Shown here: piece by piece, positions 24,508 through 35,851 of the stretch
Layout of the letters: the number at the start of each line of letters is the position of its first letter
How positions within the stretch are numbered: the stretch's first letter is position 1
NCBI RefSeq assembly: GCF_963678635.1
Contig: NC_087062.1
Span: 11,452,670 to 11,516,669 of the forward strand
Length of the DNA stretch: 64,000 bases
Reading direction: 5' to 3'
DNA from: Symsagittifera roscoffensis
Lineage: Eukaryota; Xenacoelomorpha; Acoela; Convolutidae
The notes under the pieces: generated by a model
Database searches by the model: none
What the model was told of the DNA's origin: nothing
The model's input: only the letters and a program-made list of their open reading frames with translations
Translations under genes and position numbers: made by a program

Positions 24508-25409
24508 TTAAGGTTCTTTGCAATTTGTAGAAAACGAGAAAATTTTTACAAATTATTTTAGCTTCTAGTCGCTATACCTCTAAAATAAAAGTTTTTATTT
24601 TGAAGGAATTGAAAATTGAGGCTACAAAATATATTTTGCTACTTGTCATTGATGTGTGCACCCAAATTTGTGACAAAAGATTCTTGATTAATTTTTTTTT
24701 GGGGAAAACAAAAAAAAACTATTTTCAGGAAATCCTGTGCTACATGTTCAACATGTTTTCCTGGTCAACCAATGCGGGCGCAACCTACACCGTCATAGCG
24801 ATGGCACTGAACAGAGTTGTCGCAATCAAAGCTCCTTTCTGGTACAACAACAATGTCTCCTCAACGACTGCCCATAAAATCAGTCTGGCAGTTCTAATTT
24901 TCGCTGGCGCAATGGGGAGTCAAGCTCTGGCGTTTTACCGTCTGGACAAAACTCGAGGCTGTACGTGGTTCAGTTCTTTAAATGCCGCTTTTGTGATGGC
25001 ATTTGTCAACACGGCTGTCTTCTTTTTTATACCCATAGTCGTGTTGGTTGTCAGCGACCTTATATTCGTTCGGGGGCTAGCCGAACGCACGAGCAAATCT
25101 CTATCATCAGGAGCGAGAGGAGCGCCGACAAAAGACGCGGCGACTCTAGAAAGAGAGAGACAAAAAGAGTCGCGGGCACGAGAGTACACGATATTTCTAA
25201 TTTGTTTGACGATCTCGTATCTTGTTTGCTACTTGGGGGTGGTTATCTTTTCATCTATGGCTGGGTGGGGCGCAGCATACGGGGATCTGTTGCGAGTCAT
25301 CAGCAAGTTGTTCGTGATTGTGAACAACTCTAAGAACTTCATTTTCTACTATATGAGTGGTGATGCATTCCGGTCAGCGTTCAAACAGGTCTTGCGTTCG
25401 TCCAAATGA
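22441..25409 (+). CDS. Rhodopsin-like G protein-coupled receptor, two exons
   Basis: A seven-helix plasma-membrane receptor of 319 aa, probably for a peptide. Exons are 22,441-22,719 and 24,729-25,409, joined in phase 0 (CAT|GTAAGT and TTTTCAG|GAA). The ATG in ACCAAAATGG was preferred over an in-frame ATG 81 bases upstream, because TTTCAG at 22,404-22,409 suggests the 5' UTR is spliced there. Residues seen: sequon N7; N42 (1.50) in TM1; D68 (2.50) in TM2; C97 (3.25) and C171 in loop 2, for the conserved disulphide; R122 (3.50); P195 (5.50); N296-F-I-F-Y300 in place of NPxxY. The length is normal for the class. Oddities: the DRY motif reads NRV (121-123), and there is no W in TM4 and no CWxP in TM6. 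The NSxxNF form of TM7 is common in invertebrate FMRFamide-type receptors. Ligand unknown. Confidence 0.88.
22839..23994. mobile_element. 1.16-kb palindrome-rich TIR element in the GPCR intron
   Basis: The ends are inverted copies of CCCTAGTCGATCAAGGGAGG that run on for more than 40 bases into GTTATCTTGCAAGATC. The TA inside CTAG at both ends could be a TA target duplication. The left part, 22,857-22,966, is itself a near-perfect hairpin centred on ATGCAT. The right part, 23,836-23,985, is a short-period array of ATCTTGCAAGAT and AACCTCC blocks. The element makes up over half of the receptor's only intron and has no coding capacity. Confidence 0.85.
22857..22966. repeat. Near-perfect 110-bp hairpin of ATCTTGCAAGAT palindromes
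   Basis: Left arm GGTTATCTTGCAAGATC..., right arm ...GATCTTGCAAGATAACC, centre GATGCATC. The building block ATCTTGCAAGAT is its own reverse complement, so the arms can fold at several scales. Confidence 0.9.
24023..24508. repeat. (ATT)n microsatellite with GAT interruptions
   Basis: About 485 bases of ATT repeats with scattered ATG/GAT units, close to the 3' end of the GPCR intron. Long poly-Ile frames on both strands are artefacts. Confidence 0.97.
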
Positions 25410-26298
25410 TTATCAGCATTTGTGGGAAAGAATGCACTAAAGAAAAAAAAGTAACAGCAAAGAAGCTCGACGTTAATTTTTTGGTTACTTTTTGGCCACA
25501 CTTTTTTTCGTTAGTTTTTGATGTCAATGTTAAATTTTTTGAAACCAACGAAGCCTTGATCGAATTAGAAAAAAATTAGCGTCACTTTGCGCAAAAATTT
25601 TTCCTCCGAAAAAATTGTACCGAGCCCCCATACATGTTGAAACTCCCTTGAACTGTTAAATAGATTGCATCATTATTAAATACACACTATAGGTTTTATA
25701 TTTTTTATCTACACAACGGCAACCTCTGAGGTCGATCCTAGAAAAAAACCTGATATTAAGAATAAAGATGATTTCTTTTAAATTTCTGCTTACCGCAATT
25801 TCAACTAATTTCCCGAACGCTTTTCTTTCGCTTGTCCTTCAATTAAATATTATCCATGCTTTTCCCTATTTTTCAGTTGAATTTAAATCTTGGACCCTAC
25901 AGTTAATTTTACAGTCATAATACCTAGTTATAATTGCCATTGAAGTCTTCTTTTTAGGCTTACCAATTTTGTAATCACAACTTGTCTGACCAATGAAAAC
26001 CAGAAAAAACTTTGGATTCATTTCTTTTGCAATGCAAAATCAGGTACTAAATAAACAGTCCTACAAATTTTAAGTGACTTTTTGTATTGAAAACGTTTAG
26101 TCGTGAATTGAGAACAACTTAATTCACGACCAAAGCAGGTCACAACTCTGCTTTAAACATTTTAAAATCCTAGAAACTCATGAGTAACTGCTGTTTTACG
26201 CGAATAACTTTTTAGTAATAGTTACAATTCTGGTATCACAAAAAGTAAAAAATTGAGAAAATCATTCCAATCTGGAGCTTTTTTTTCAAAAAAGCTCA
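25410..26298. other. 3' flank of the GPCR gene
   Basis: AT-rich and unannotated. Possible polyadenylation signals are ATTAAA near 25,676 and AATAAA near 25,762. No other gene seen. Confidence 0.4.
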
Positions 26299-26498
26299 NN
26301 NNNNNNNNNNNNNNNNNNNNNNNNNNNNNNNNNNNNNNNNNNNNNNNNNNNNNNNNNNNNNNNNNNNNNNNNNNNNNNNNNNNNNNNNNNNNNNNNNNNN
26401 NNNNNNNNNNNNNNNNNNNNNNNNNNNNNNNNNNNNNNNNNNNNNNNNNNNNNNNNNNNNNNNNNNNNNNNNNNNNNNNNNNNNNNNNNNNNNNNNNN
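26299..26498. other. Assembly gap (200 N)
   Basis: A run of exactly 200 undetermined bases, a typical scaffolding placeholder. Frames running through it are meaningless. Confidence 1.
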
Positions 26499-29400
26499 AA
26501 CTGATTTCAATTTGGAGTAAGCCAGATTAATTAGTTGTGTTTCAGATGTGCAAGCAAAATTTAAAAAAATCAAGCGGAAACAATTCAATAAAAAATAACC
26601 TTCTTTAAGCACTCATAACTTCAGGGACAATAAACATACTCGCAAATATTTAAAAAAAAATATGTCGTTGATATCTTGTTTGATGACTGATAGTTTTCAA
26701 AGCCACCGAACTTTGCCCAGATGCAAAACCATAGCTTTATACGAGACAGTAAATTGATTAAAACAGAAAGTTCGATCACGCTAAGCAATGTATAACAAGA
26801 CTACTCCTATACGAGGGCAAAGCCCTGAATCTTCAGCTGCACTCTCTTGTCAATAACAAGCTTTTGTATTAAGAAATTCGAAAAAAAAACAATTGAAATT
26901 TTAAAAAATATATTTTTATAACTTTTATCCCCTACAAGCTATGTTAAGTACCAATTGATCTTTTTTGCTTTGCGCGGGACAAAGTGTTAATAAAGCACAT
27001 GGCATGCTTAAATTTGCTTGTTTTTGCTTCTTACGCTTTAATAGAACGAAGTATAACTCGCGATTACTATCCCAATTTGAATTATAGTCTTCTAAGTAAT
27101 CCCAAATTGAAACCATTTAATCTTTGTGAAAAATAATCTTATGTGAAAAAGTTTTTCACACATTTGAGCACCAGACAGCGATATTTTTCAGATGCTTAAA
27201 AAGTCAACCAGAGCAGCTTAGCTAAAAATGACTGGTATAAAAAACCATCACATGCTTAACTATTCCACACTTTTTGAAAATCGGAACAATTGAAGAGGTT
27301 TAGTTTTGGATTTATATTTTTGAGGTTTTGATCATGTTTTGATAAAAAATGATCAATTCATTGCTTTTTTATTTTAATATGAGCATAACATCTTCACTGA
27401 TAAAAAAAGCGTTCTTCAAAATCAGTTCGGACAAATTTAGAGTCTATTAAATTTTTGATAACAGACAGTTAAACAAAAAGTATTTTTTCTTAAGAAAAAC
27501 TGCAACCCGGCAGCAGATAATTTGAGCTGATTTTGTTGAAAAAATTTTAAAAATACGGTATTTTGATTTTCAAAAAATCAAAAGAAAACCCGAAACTAGG
27601 ATTAAGAAACGTTTTATATCAGCACAAAAAAATTATCACTGCAAGTTTTATCAGAACATTTCATTTAACAAAAACTGTTGTTGATCAAATTACCTGACGG
27701 AAAAACGATACTGAATCCCAAAATATTATCATTAAAAAAGGTGTTTCAAAATTAGTGAATTTGTTAGTATTACCTTTCTTAAACGACATTTTTTTCAAAG
27801 AAAAACTTGAATTACTTTTTAAACTCGAAAATTTACAATTATAACCAGAAAAAAAAATTAGTTTTTGTTTGCGTTTTCCAAGTTACTTTTTTTCCAAACA
27901 CTTTCAAAGGAAATGACGGAATGTTTGTGTTCGGAGTCGTTTTTTTCTTCAGACCAACTTTGACTTTTTAACTAGTCATTTTTAGTAAAATTGTTTTCAC
28001 CATCTGAAAAATATCATTGTCTTGAGCTCAATTTTAAAACATTAGTTTACCTGTTGTCATTTCATAAGGGGGTTTAAAGATTATCAATTTGATCGATTTT
28101 GTACAATTAACGCTCGATATCTATTAACGTGCTATCTATAAACGCAGGTAATTTGATACGGCTTTGAAATCGCTCCAAATTAAATTGCGGCGTGCTATTT
28201 ATTTTTTTAAAACTATTAAACATCAAATTTCTTTCTCTAATTAGCGCGTGAGGTGATGATTTCAAAAAAAAATCATTACTTTATTTTCTTTTCATTTAAA
28301 TACTATCCCATAGACGATCAATGGCATACAGTCATTCATGACGTCGCCCTGATACAAGCAGTTGGTTTGCTATTTTTCCCGGGTTATTATTGATTAAAAA
28401 ACATTTGTTAGTGGTCATAATTCAAAAAAAAATCTGATTTTTACTTCCTGAAGTGTCTTTTTGAAGAACCGTTTAGAAATGTTATCTCCACTTTCAAATA
28501 AATTTTTAAAATTGATTGAGGGTTGAGTGCAAGTGATCGGAACTACTCCTGATAAATGTATCAAAAACTGGATTCAATGGTTTGCCTGTTTGTTCCGAAT
28601 TATTTTTCAAAATCTGTTTTGTATTTTCCGCACGGCGTGAAATGGCAAAAGTGGACCAAAATTTAAAATGTTGTCACTTTGAGGAGTTCAAATTTTCGCT
28701 GACCGTGTTGCACATTACTTGAAAACAACTTTTCTTTCTGTTTTAGAGAATAAAATTGCACTGATGATTTTATAGTGATATTGGAAACTGCCATTTTCCC
28801 ACCCAGAACAAACTGATAAGAATCTGAAAACAAATATTGGTATTTTGACAGGGAGTGACTTTGATTATTTAGTTTCGGTGGATCTATTTTCCTTGAAAAT
28901 ACTGATATTTTACAGTACAGAGTGGATTGCTGGACTTGCGTTTAATTCTGTCCTTCAGTGTAATTCATCTAAATCTTGTATTTTAGATTGTTTTTGTACA
29001 TTTTGCATACTGTTTTTTGGAAACATAAGAATCTTTGCATCTCCAATGATTACAACTGTTACTCCGACCGACAGTTTAGTGGTAAAGACTTGGGGCTCAA
29101 TTTTGGTTTCGTATCACAACCTGTTATGTCATTCTGAAGTGCAGCACCATTTCATAATAGTCGCAGTAGGTTAGTTAGCTCAAATTGGTTACATTTGCTG
29201 TTTTTTAAATTTAGTTTAATTTTGAGATGCTTAAGCACTGAATCTAAAATTGGATATTCAAAAACAAGAACTTGTGCATTTGAAGCATCAGCAAGATTGA
29301 TAAAACAGTGCGGCGTTTAAAAGCAATGCTGATTTAAATTATCCGGACAAACACAAAACTAATATAAATGGGAAATTCTTAACACGTTTTTTTTTCAGCA

Positions 29401-29620
29401 TGCGTTGAAATTAGGTTAAAAACGATAAGAGCAATAGTTACGCAGAATTTCACCAAAATTTTTTTTTCTAATTGGGACCCAAAATTTTACCCCTAAACAG
29501 GTTATTTTGGCTACGCTTAAATTACCAAGTTAATTAATAACCAAATGTTGTTTAACCTATGCAGCCGTTCAAAGTTCAAGAAGGGTAAAACCTCCTAAAT
29601 TTTGTATAAATAAACTTTTG
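26499..29620. other. 3.1 kb AT-rich stretch without a recognised gene
   Basis: I see no domain, TIR or tandem repeat here. A 109-codon frame at 28,845-29,174 on + is Cys/Phe-rich and has no recognisable motif. I do not count it as a gene. Confidence 0.5.
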
Positions 29621-29631
29621 TTTTATTAGGC

Positions 29632-29995
29632 GAGGCTACAATTCGTCAAAAGAGACAACTGGTTGCGATCGACAGCTGGTAGCTTTGAGAAAAGGCGACA
29701 ATTCGCCACAAAGCGACAAATAGTAGACATTCTCTCCTGTGGCCTGGCGGTAGGCTGGCTACGCACGCGTCGGTGCTTTGCGCCGATATCTGCCAGGCAT
29801 TTCCAGCCGATATCCGCAAGTTCTGGCAAGCGCGCAACACTTGATTGCGGCATACCAGTTGAATCTTACTAACTGTCATTGGAGCGAGTTGTCGCTTTTT
29901 CAAAAAAGTGCGAATTGTCGCTTTAGTCCAATTGCCGCTTTCGACCAATTGTTGCCTTCGATCAGTTGTCACTTTCGACCAATTGACGCTTCACG
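29632..29995. repeat. Inverted minisatellite element built on GCGACAATT-like units
   Basis: The left part has repeated GACAATTCG, GCGACAA and GACAACTGG units. The right part has their reverse complements (AATTGTCGC, AATTGCCGC, AGTTGTCAC). A GC-rich core lies at 29,740-29,850. The open frames here follow the repeat. A related unit array is at 49,318-49,392. Confidence 0.7.
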
Positions 29996-30101
29996 GTTTG
30001 ATTAATATTCAAAAAATGTCCTTCTTACTAATTAAAATGACATTTCTGTTGTTTTGTATGGAAAAAAATCGCTGAAAGTTCAAAAACTTTCAGTTAAAAC
30101 A

Positions 30102-30240
30102 ATGGGGATCAACTATGCAATTCCCCCCATCCAATCGATCTAGGGGGACAAAGTACCGGTTTTTCAGAAATTGACTTCAAGAATAAATAATCTAGTCAGT
30201 CAAAAAATCAATCGATACCAAATTATGATTAATCTTTTTC
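30102..30240. repeat. Dispersed repeat, copy 1
   Basis: TGGGGATCAAC, ACCGGTTTTTCAGAAATTG and CCAAATTATGATTA are shared in order with 32,139-32,281. No gene is attached to it. Confidence 0.65.
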
Positions 30241-30311
30241 GCTATGAATAGGATAAAAATAGCTATTCGGCATGAAAAGTTTCCCCGGCATTATACCCGC
30301 AACGAGCGCAC

Positions 30312-30540
30312 ATGGATTCTAATCGATTATAATGGATTTTCGAGACAAAAATAATCCATTATGAACCATTACAAATGTTAAAATCAGACCGCAAAATCTA
30401 TTATATTGCCATTCTTTTCGATAATTTAAAAGAAATCTTTTTTTATTTGAGTCTTATTCACTAGTTTTGGCTCTAAAATTGATTGTTTTTTTGCCACAGT
30501 AATCCATTATAATCCATTATAGTCGATTAGAATCTAGCGT
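30312..30540. repeat. Flanking arrays of ATAATCGATT / AATCCATTATA motifs
   Basis: TCTAATCGATTATAATGG at 30,317 and AATCCATTATAATCCATTAT at about 30,502 form inverted ends around 180 bases of unique DNA. The same motif is tandem at 48,262-48,360. Confidence 0.6.
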
Positions 30541-31249
30541 TTTTTGGATCTATTTTCCATTATTTTTTCCTTACTAATTAGAACAAACTACTGAAAAACA
30601 AATTTTTAACGTTTAACGCTAGCATTGGAAGTTTTTCCTCCTTTAAATTTAGTGGGCTGCATTTGGAGGCTCATTTTAATATAAGTTGAACAACAGCTCA
30701 TTTGTTAGTTTGCACGGAGTTGTTTTTGTACTAGAGGGGACCAAGCGGCCCGTTTTTGTGGTAAAACAATGGGTTTGAAAATAAATTAGTTTGAAGCATA
30801 ATAAATTCAGGTAAAATACTACGCATTTTATTCTCAATCCTTACCTATAGTCAGCCCAATTTTAGAAAAATGGCCGTCATAGTATTCAATTCTGCTCATT
30901 TTGTCCGGATACTTTAAATCAGCGTTGTAATTAGTATCTAAAAGTTCGGACAAAAAAAAGTAAAAAGCAATTGATCTTTTCAGGTAAAATTCTGGATGCA
31001 AAAAATTCTTCATGAAAAATTTTTCTGTCAAGGTTGTCTTAAACATCAAAACATAATTTCTGTCTATCCGAACTTTTTGCAACTCTGTAACTCCCTATAC
31101 TTGCCAGAAACCAGCTGCTCCTCTTATACTTAAAAATATGAAAGTGTTAAGTTTTGTCCTTTTTTGTTTTTAATTTAATCTTTTTAGTACAACAAAATGG
31201 ACGAAATCTCAATAACTAGACCCCCCATAATATAAAAGTGGGAAATTCC

Positions 31250-31530
31250 TCACAAGTTACGAAGTTCACATATGCTTGAACTGGTGCTAGGTGGTGATAT
31301 AATGGGTGGGGAAGTTGTCGAAAAATCCAAGAAAACTACTAACGACGCCTCCGCCTTTTTTGGGTCCTTTTCTCTGTTTTCTTTGTTCAGCTGTTTCTTG
31401 AAGAAGTCGTACTCTATAGTGAGTCTCTTGATGTCCATAAGGAGTGCTGTTCTCTCTTTCAGGTAGACTCCGTTGCCGTATTCTGCGTCCTTCTCTATTC
31501 GGTATTGGCTGCGCCTTGTCAAACTACCCA
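31250..31530 (-). CDS. Candidate terminal exon of an unknown charged protein
   Basis: On the minus strand, after the acceptor TTTGATTTTTCAG|, a 92-codon frame runs to TGA at 31,250-31,252. The segment starts two bases into a codon, so upstream exons at higher coordinates are required. I could not find them. The peptide begins GSLTRRSQYRIEKD. It contains ERTALLMDIKRLTIEYDFF and KKQLNKENREKD, helical and probably coiled coil. It ends in a Ser/Pro-rich tail (TTSPPIISPPSTSSS). GC-rich third positions and balanced composition make it look coding, unlike its neighbours. Family not recognised. It could also be a stranded gene fragment, since repeats fill the next several kilobases upstream. Confidence 0.45.
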
Positions 31531-31650
31531 CTGAAAAATCAAATTTGGAATTTATAATAGCCAAAAAATTCAAAAAGGCAGTTCCATTAATAAACTGCTT
31601 GTAAGCATCTAAATTTCATTAAAAATCTAGCTTTCATAAGTTTAAAATTA

Positions 31651-32093
31651 CTTTGGGGTACCATTAAAGCCTTATGGACTAGGGCTGTAGATCCTAAAAG
31701 TTTCTAAAAAGTTTTTTGGAGTACCTTTAAAGCCTTATAGGCTGGGGTTGTAAGTCTTAAATGTTTCTGAAAAACTTTTGGGGTACCATTAAAGCCGGAT
31801 CAGGTTAACATCCTCCTCCCCCCCAAATAGACCAAGTTAAGATCTGAATTTAAATTAAATTTGTTAAGCGCTGCATGTAAAATGCTCGATTCTGATTGGC
31901 TGAAAATTCCCAGCTTACAACCAAGTTAACATCCTCCCCCTAAACGTGTTTAGGGGGGAGGATGTTAACTTGATCCTTAAAGCCTTATGGGCTAGGGCTG
32001 TAAGTCTTAATTGTTTCTAAAAAGTTTTTTTGGGGTACCATTAAAGCCTTATGGGCTGGGGGTGTAAGTCTTAAATGTTTCTGAAAAGTTCGT
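31651..32093. repeat. 63-bp minisatellite, about four copies, interrupted
   Basis: Units carry GGGGTACCATTAAAGCCTTA followed by GGGCTGTAAGTC and TTTCTGAAAA. GGGGTACC-type starts lie at 31,655, 31,718, 31,780 and 32,032. The third unit is split by the TIR element at 31,797-31,976. Confidence 0.9.
31797..31976. mobile_element. 180-bp TIR element with perfect 8-bp target duplication
   Basis: The ends are GGATCAGGTTAACATCCTCC and its near-perfect complement ending GTTAACTTGATCC. It is flanked by TTAAAGCC at 31,789-31,796 and 31,977-31,984. The 3' end also contains a separate hairpin, 31,922-31,972, with 23-base arms around GTG. An 8-bp duplication points to a hAT-type transposase acting in trans. 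Confidence 0.9.
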
Positions 32094-34405
32094 TTAGAGT
32101 TGAAAAAACTCACTGGAAGATGCAGAAGCTTCAGTTTAAAAATGGGGATCAACAGTACAATACCCCCCTCCCAAATCGATTTACGGGCGATAAAATACTG
32201 GTTTTTCAGAAATTGACTTCAAAGGCAAAACAAATGGATCTAATAAGTAAAAAAAATCAATGAATTCCAAATTATGATTACGTCTCAAATGACATAACTC
32301 CAAATGCCATAAATTTCATGCAACAGTTGCATTAAAAATCGAGAAAAATTTTTTCGTGAATCCAGTGAGAATATTAGTCAAACTGTCAATTCAAATGTTG
32401 ATTGACATTTTATCTTGTACCAATTATAGAGTTTTCTATCAAAAGCGAAAAACATAAGCTTGCGGTTATTGATAAGCTTCTTGTGGTCAATTTGTCCGAC
32501 AAAATGTCGCTTATTATTTGTTTGGAAGCAATTAACTTCAAAACTTGTTCACATGTTTTCTTTCCTGGCAAAACTTTAGAATTGGAGATTGATAGAAAAC
32601 GTTTGAATTACAGTGAAAACTTGAAATTTATGCCATTTGGGAAAGTTTCTTTTTTAAGTTATTTGAGGATTGTGCCATTTGGGAAGTTACCCAAATTATG
32701 ATTTACATTTTATACTATTAACAGTAAAAAAGCTTCTGCTTGAAAAAGTTTCTCCAGCATTATATTTAGCGCGCTTAATGAATTTTGTATGCGGAATTTT
32801 CCAAATTAATACATGCTTGGGGAGGACATTCTACGGTAGGTCACTTAAGAGCGAGAGGATTGTACGGTTGACCAAAAATGGAGAAGTAAACCCCCCCTAT
32901 TCATCAATACACATTTATAAAAATTTCTAAAATAATTTCAAATAATATAGGTGAGATGAGTATAAAATTTATCCGCCGAGGACAAAGTTAGGTGGTACGG
33001 GCAGGGATATGCTTATAGTTTCTTGGCTGATTTATACTTCGGCTGGGTTCAGGGGCGGATCTAAGATTATTTTGAGCTTTGTCGACCTTTCTTTTTATGT
33101 CAACTAAATCGATTTTCGAAATTTTCCAAAACACTAAAAAGACTCTTTTTGGCATTTTTTGAAAATTTTTTGATAGTTTTTGAAAAAACTTGTTTGTGCG
33201 CTTTTTAATTTTGAGCTAAAGAATGAAGTCCCACCTTCAAGTAACCAATATAATAACCCTCTGTTTTTTTTCAGAAAGATGTTTGAGTTTTAGTAACCTT
33301 GTTTGTTTCGCTGTTCTGTCTTCACATCTGACTGGGCTGCTCTTTTCTGGATATATTGGGCACTATTCGCTGCCTTCATCTTGCACCAAAACTAACCAAT
33401 AACCGCAGTTTATAACCTTTTGATAATTATAACCTGTGAAAATCAGTAGCGTGTTTATAAAAGATGGGAGCATAAGCGGACGCCATATCAATTGAGGTAA
33501 CCAAATTCATAAAAAGAGTTTTTGCATTGGTTTTTTAACGACATCCGCTTTAACCGACTAAAAATCGACTGAACCGTCTCAAGTTTATTTTGGATGCGGA
33601 AACGCGGGAAAAAATATGCCCAAATTGATCAAAATAAATGTCACAGGAAGGCTTCTTTCATCAAAAAGCCACTTTCATCCGAAAAACAAACAATTACATC
33701 AATGAAAATCATAACTTGAAACAGTTTTTATGAGCTTATTGCAAGATTTGATAAAACCAAAAGCGAAAAAACACGTGGTTAAAATTTTATAGTAGCCTTC
33801 TCCCAATATGTTCAAAAACTGCTACACACGCCACTGGTTAAAAAACGTCCAGAAATAACACAGGTACTTGGTTCAGAATATCCAAAGTAAAATATTATAA
33901 AAATCCTCAATAACACAGCTTGTGGGTAACTAAATTTAACGCAAAATGTATAAGTAACAGAGACTTCGAAATTTAATCGGTTGATCTCAGCAGTAAAACG
34001 CTTAATATGGTTTCAATTTTAAAACCACTTTTTGAATGACTGCATAAGAATGTAATAATGAACTGAAGTTTATGAGAAAGGCCTCTTGATCATTGTTTGC
34101 TTAATATATTATTCTGTTATTACATTATTACATAAAATATTTGACCAGCTTTGAGCACCGTCATAAAAATTATGCTAAAAAATTCGTCTTTCAAAGCTTT
34201 GAATAATCGCAGTTAGAAATTTTCCAAGATAAATTTAGATGGATGGGCTTAAGTAAAAAATTGAATTATAGCAGATTCGTAAAATTTTGCTTCTATTTAT
34301 TTAAAGCAAAATGCAAAAATTCAATTAAAGAAATTACCGCTGACTAGGGACAGCCACATTCATGCGCCTTATGGAGCTGATCCTATAAAGTTTTGTTAAT
34401 CATTA
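32094..34405. other. AT-rich stretch with scattered repeat fragments
   Basis: It includes a dispersed-repeat copy at 32,139-32,281, a reversed piece of the left-array module at about 32,816-32,880 (ATTCTACGGTAGGTCACTTA), and a truncated CAGGGGCGG MITE starting at 33,050. No gene recognised. Frames at 32,402-32,930 have no motif. Confidence 0.5.
33050..33200 (+). mobile_element. Truncated CAGGGGCGG hAT-like MITE
   Basis: It opens CAGGGGCGGATCTAAGATT and carries the GTCGACC and CACTAAAAAGAC segments of the family. The other TIR is absent. Confidence 0.6.
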
Positions 34406-34745
34406 CAAGGCCAAACTGTGCACTGGATAGGCTCACAATTTTGTGCCTGTTTGTTCCTGGATTCCATAGACAAACCTTTAAACGTGTTCCAAAATGTCAG
34501 TGAATTCCACTTACAAAACTTCCGTGGATTCCGTGTACAAATACCTGTAACGTAAATTTTGTCGGCACATTTGTTGTGCCGCGGATTCCGCAACAAGCGA
34601 ATATAGCTAGTTGTTCTGGATTCCGCAACTGTAAGTGGATTCTACAAAATGTAAGTAGAATCCGCAAATGTAAGTGGAAACCGCAAAATGTGAAAGCAGA
34701 ATCCGCAAATGTCAGCGGATTCCGCAAACTGTAAGTGGATTCAGA
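34406..34745 (+). mobile_element. CCAAACTGTG-TIR element expanded by a 20-bp minisatellite
   Basis: The left end is AAGGCCAAACTGTGCACTGG. The body holds GGATTCCGC motifs. From 34,631 it becomes a regular array of about 20-bp units (GTAAGTGGATTCTACAAAAT and variants; starts 34,631, 34,651, 34,670, 34,690, 34,711, 34,731). The right TIR is not seen. Confidence 0.7.
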
Positions 34746-35851
34746 GTTTTGTCTATTACTGAATTTGCATATGAATAATCGAAAGCTAGATCTGGAATTC
34801 TTATCTATAGTAATATGGAATTTAAAGGCAAGGGCTTAACCATTGTCAGCGGAATCCACGAACAAATCTCAAAACATTTGTTAACTAAATCGGTGGATGT
34901 CAGCTTTTGAAATTTTGGAAGCACAACACCGAATAAATTCACTTTTTGGAGTCGTTGGGTCGAGAGTGTATGGAAACACAACACACAGCATATTGCCAAT
35001 TTAGGTCAGTTTTTGGGATTGCGTCAATCCCAAATACTGATTTTGGAAACTTTACGCCGAATAAATTAAATAATTGTAGTCCATGGCTTGAGAGTGTTTG
35101 GAAACACAAGGCACTGCATATCGCCTAGTTAGGTCAGTATTTGGGATTGCATCAGTATTTGCGATCGAAGTTCAGATCAAAGTAGGTCAGTATTTGGGAT
35201 CGGTAGGTCAGTACTTGGGATCGAAGTTGACAGGATTTGAGATCGAATTTGGGTTGACAGGAACTGAGAACAAACATTTCAACTGGTAGTTGATCAATCC
35301 AGTAATAGTAATTGAGATCGATTTTTTCTGTTGACCAGTAATTAAAAGATATAATTTTAAACGCTATACTACACATATACATATATTTAAACGGAATCCG
35401 CAAACAAAATGCGGCTTCCATTTACAGTTTGCGCATTCCTTTTAGACGTTGCGGATTCCACTTACAGTTGCGGAATCCGCAACAGCTCAATTTAACTATA
35501 CAAATGTCTTATTAAATGTTTGTGGATTCCACAAACTGTTCTGGATTCCACAAGTACGGTTGCGGATTCCGCCAAATTGCTTTTTTGGAGCAATTTCGAG
35601 CGGTACAGTGTTTTAGGTATTTGTTTGCGGAATCCAAAACTGCAAAGACGATCAAAGAAAAGTAGCAAAGTTGCGGATTCCGCTTACAATGCACAGAATG
35701 CACAGTTTGACCTCGTAATGATTGAAAAGTATACATTTGGATCGAGTGCATCCCTTCAGATAGACCAAGTTAAGATAAAACAGCGCGAGTTGATGAAAAG
35801 CTTGTACAAACTTAATGTTCTACGAAAAAAATCTGATTGAATGTAACAAGG

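Noticed and set aside
24036-24561. Poly-isoleucine frames of 98 and 169 codons
   Set aside because: Direct reading of the ATT microsatellite. No coding evidence.
24935-25333. 84-codon minus and 122-codon plus frames inside GPCR exon 2
   Set aside because: Shadows of the real receptor frame, which has conserved GPCR residues and correct splice phase.
26253-26612. Frames spanning the N run on both strands
   Set aside because: They exist only because undetermined bases cannot encode a stop.
28845-29174. 109-codon plus frame, Cys/Phe-rich
   Set aside because: AT-driven composition, no motif and no paired exon. A GTTAGT after it is only a weak donor.
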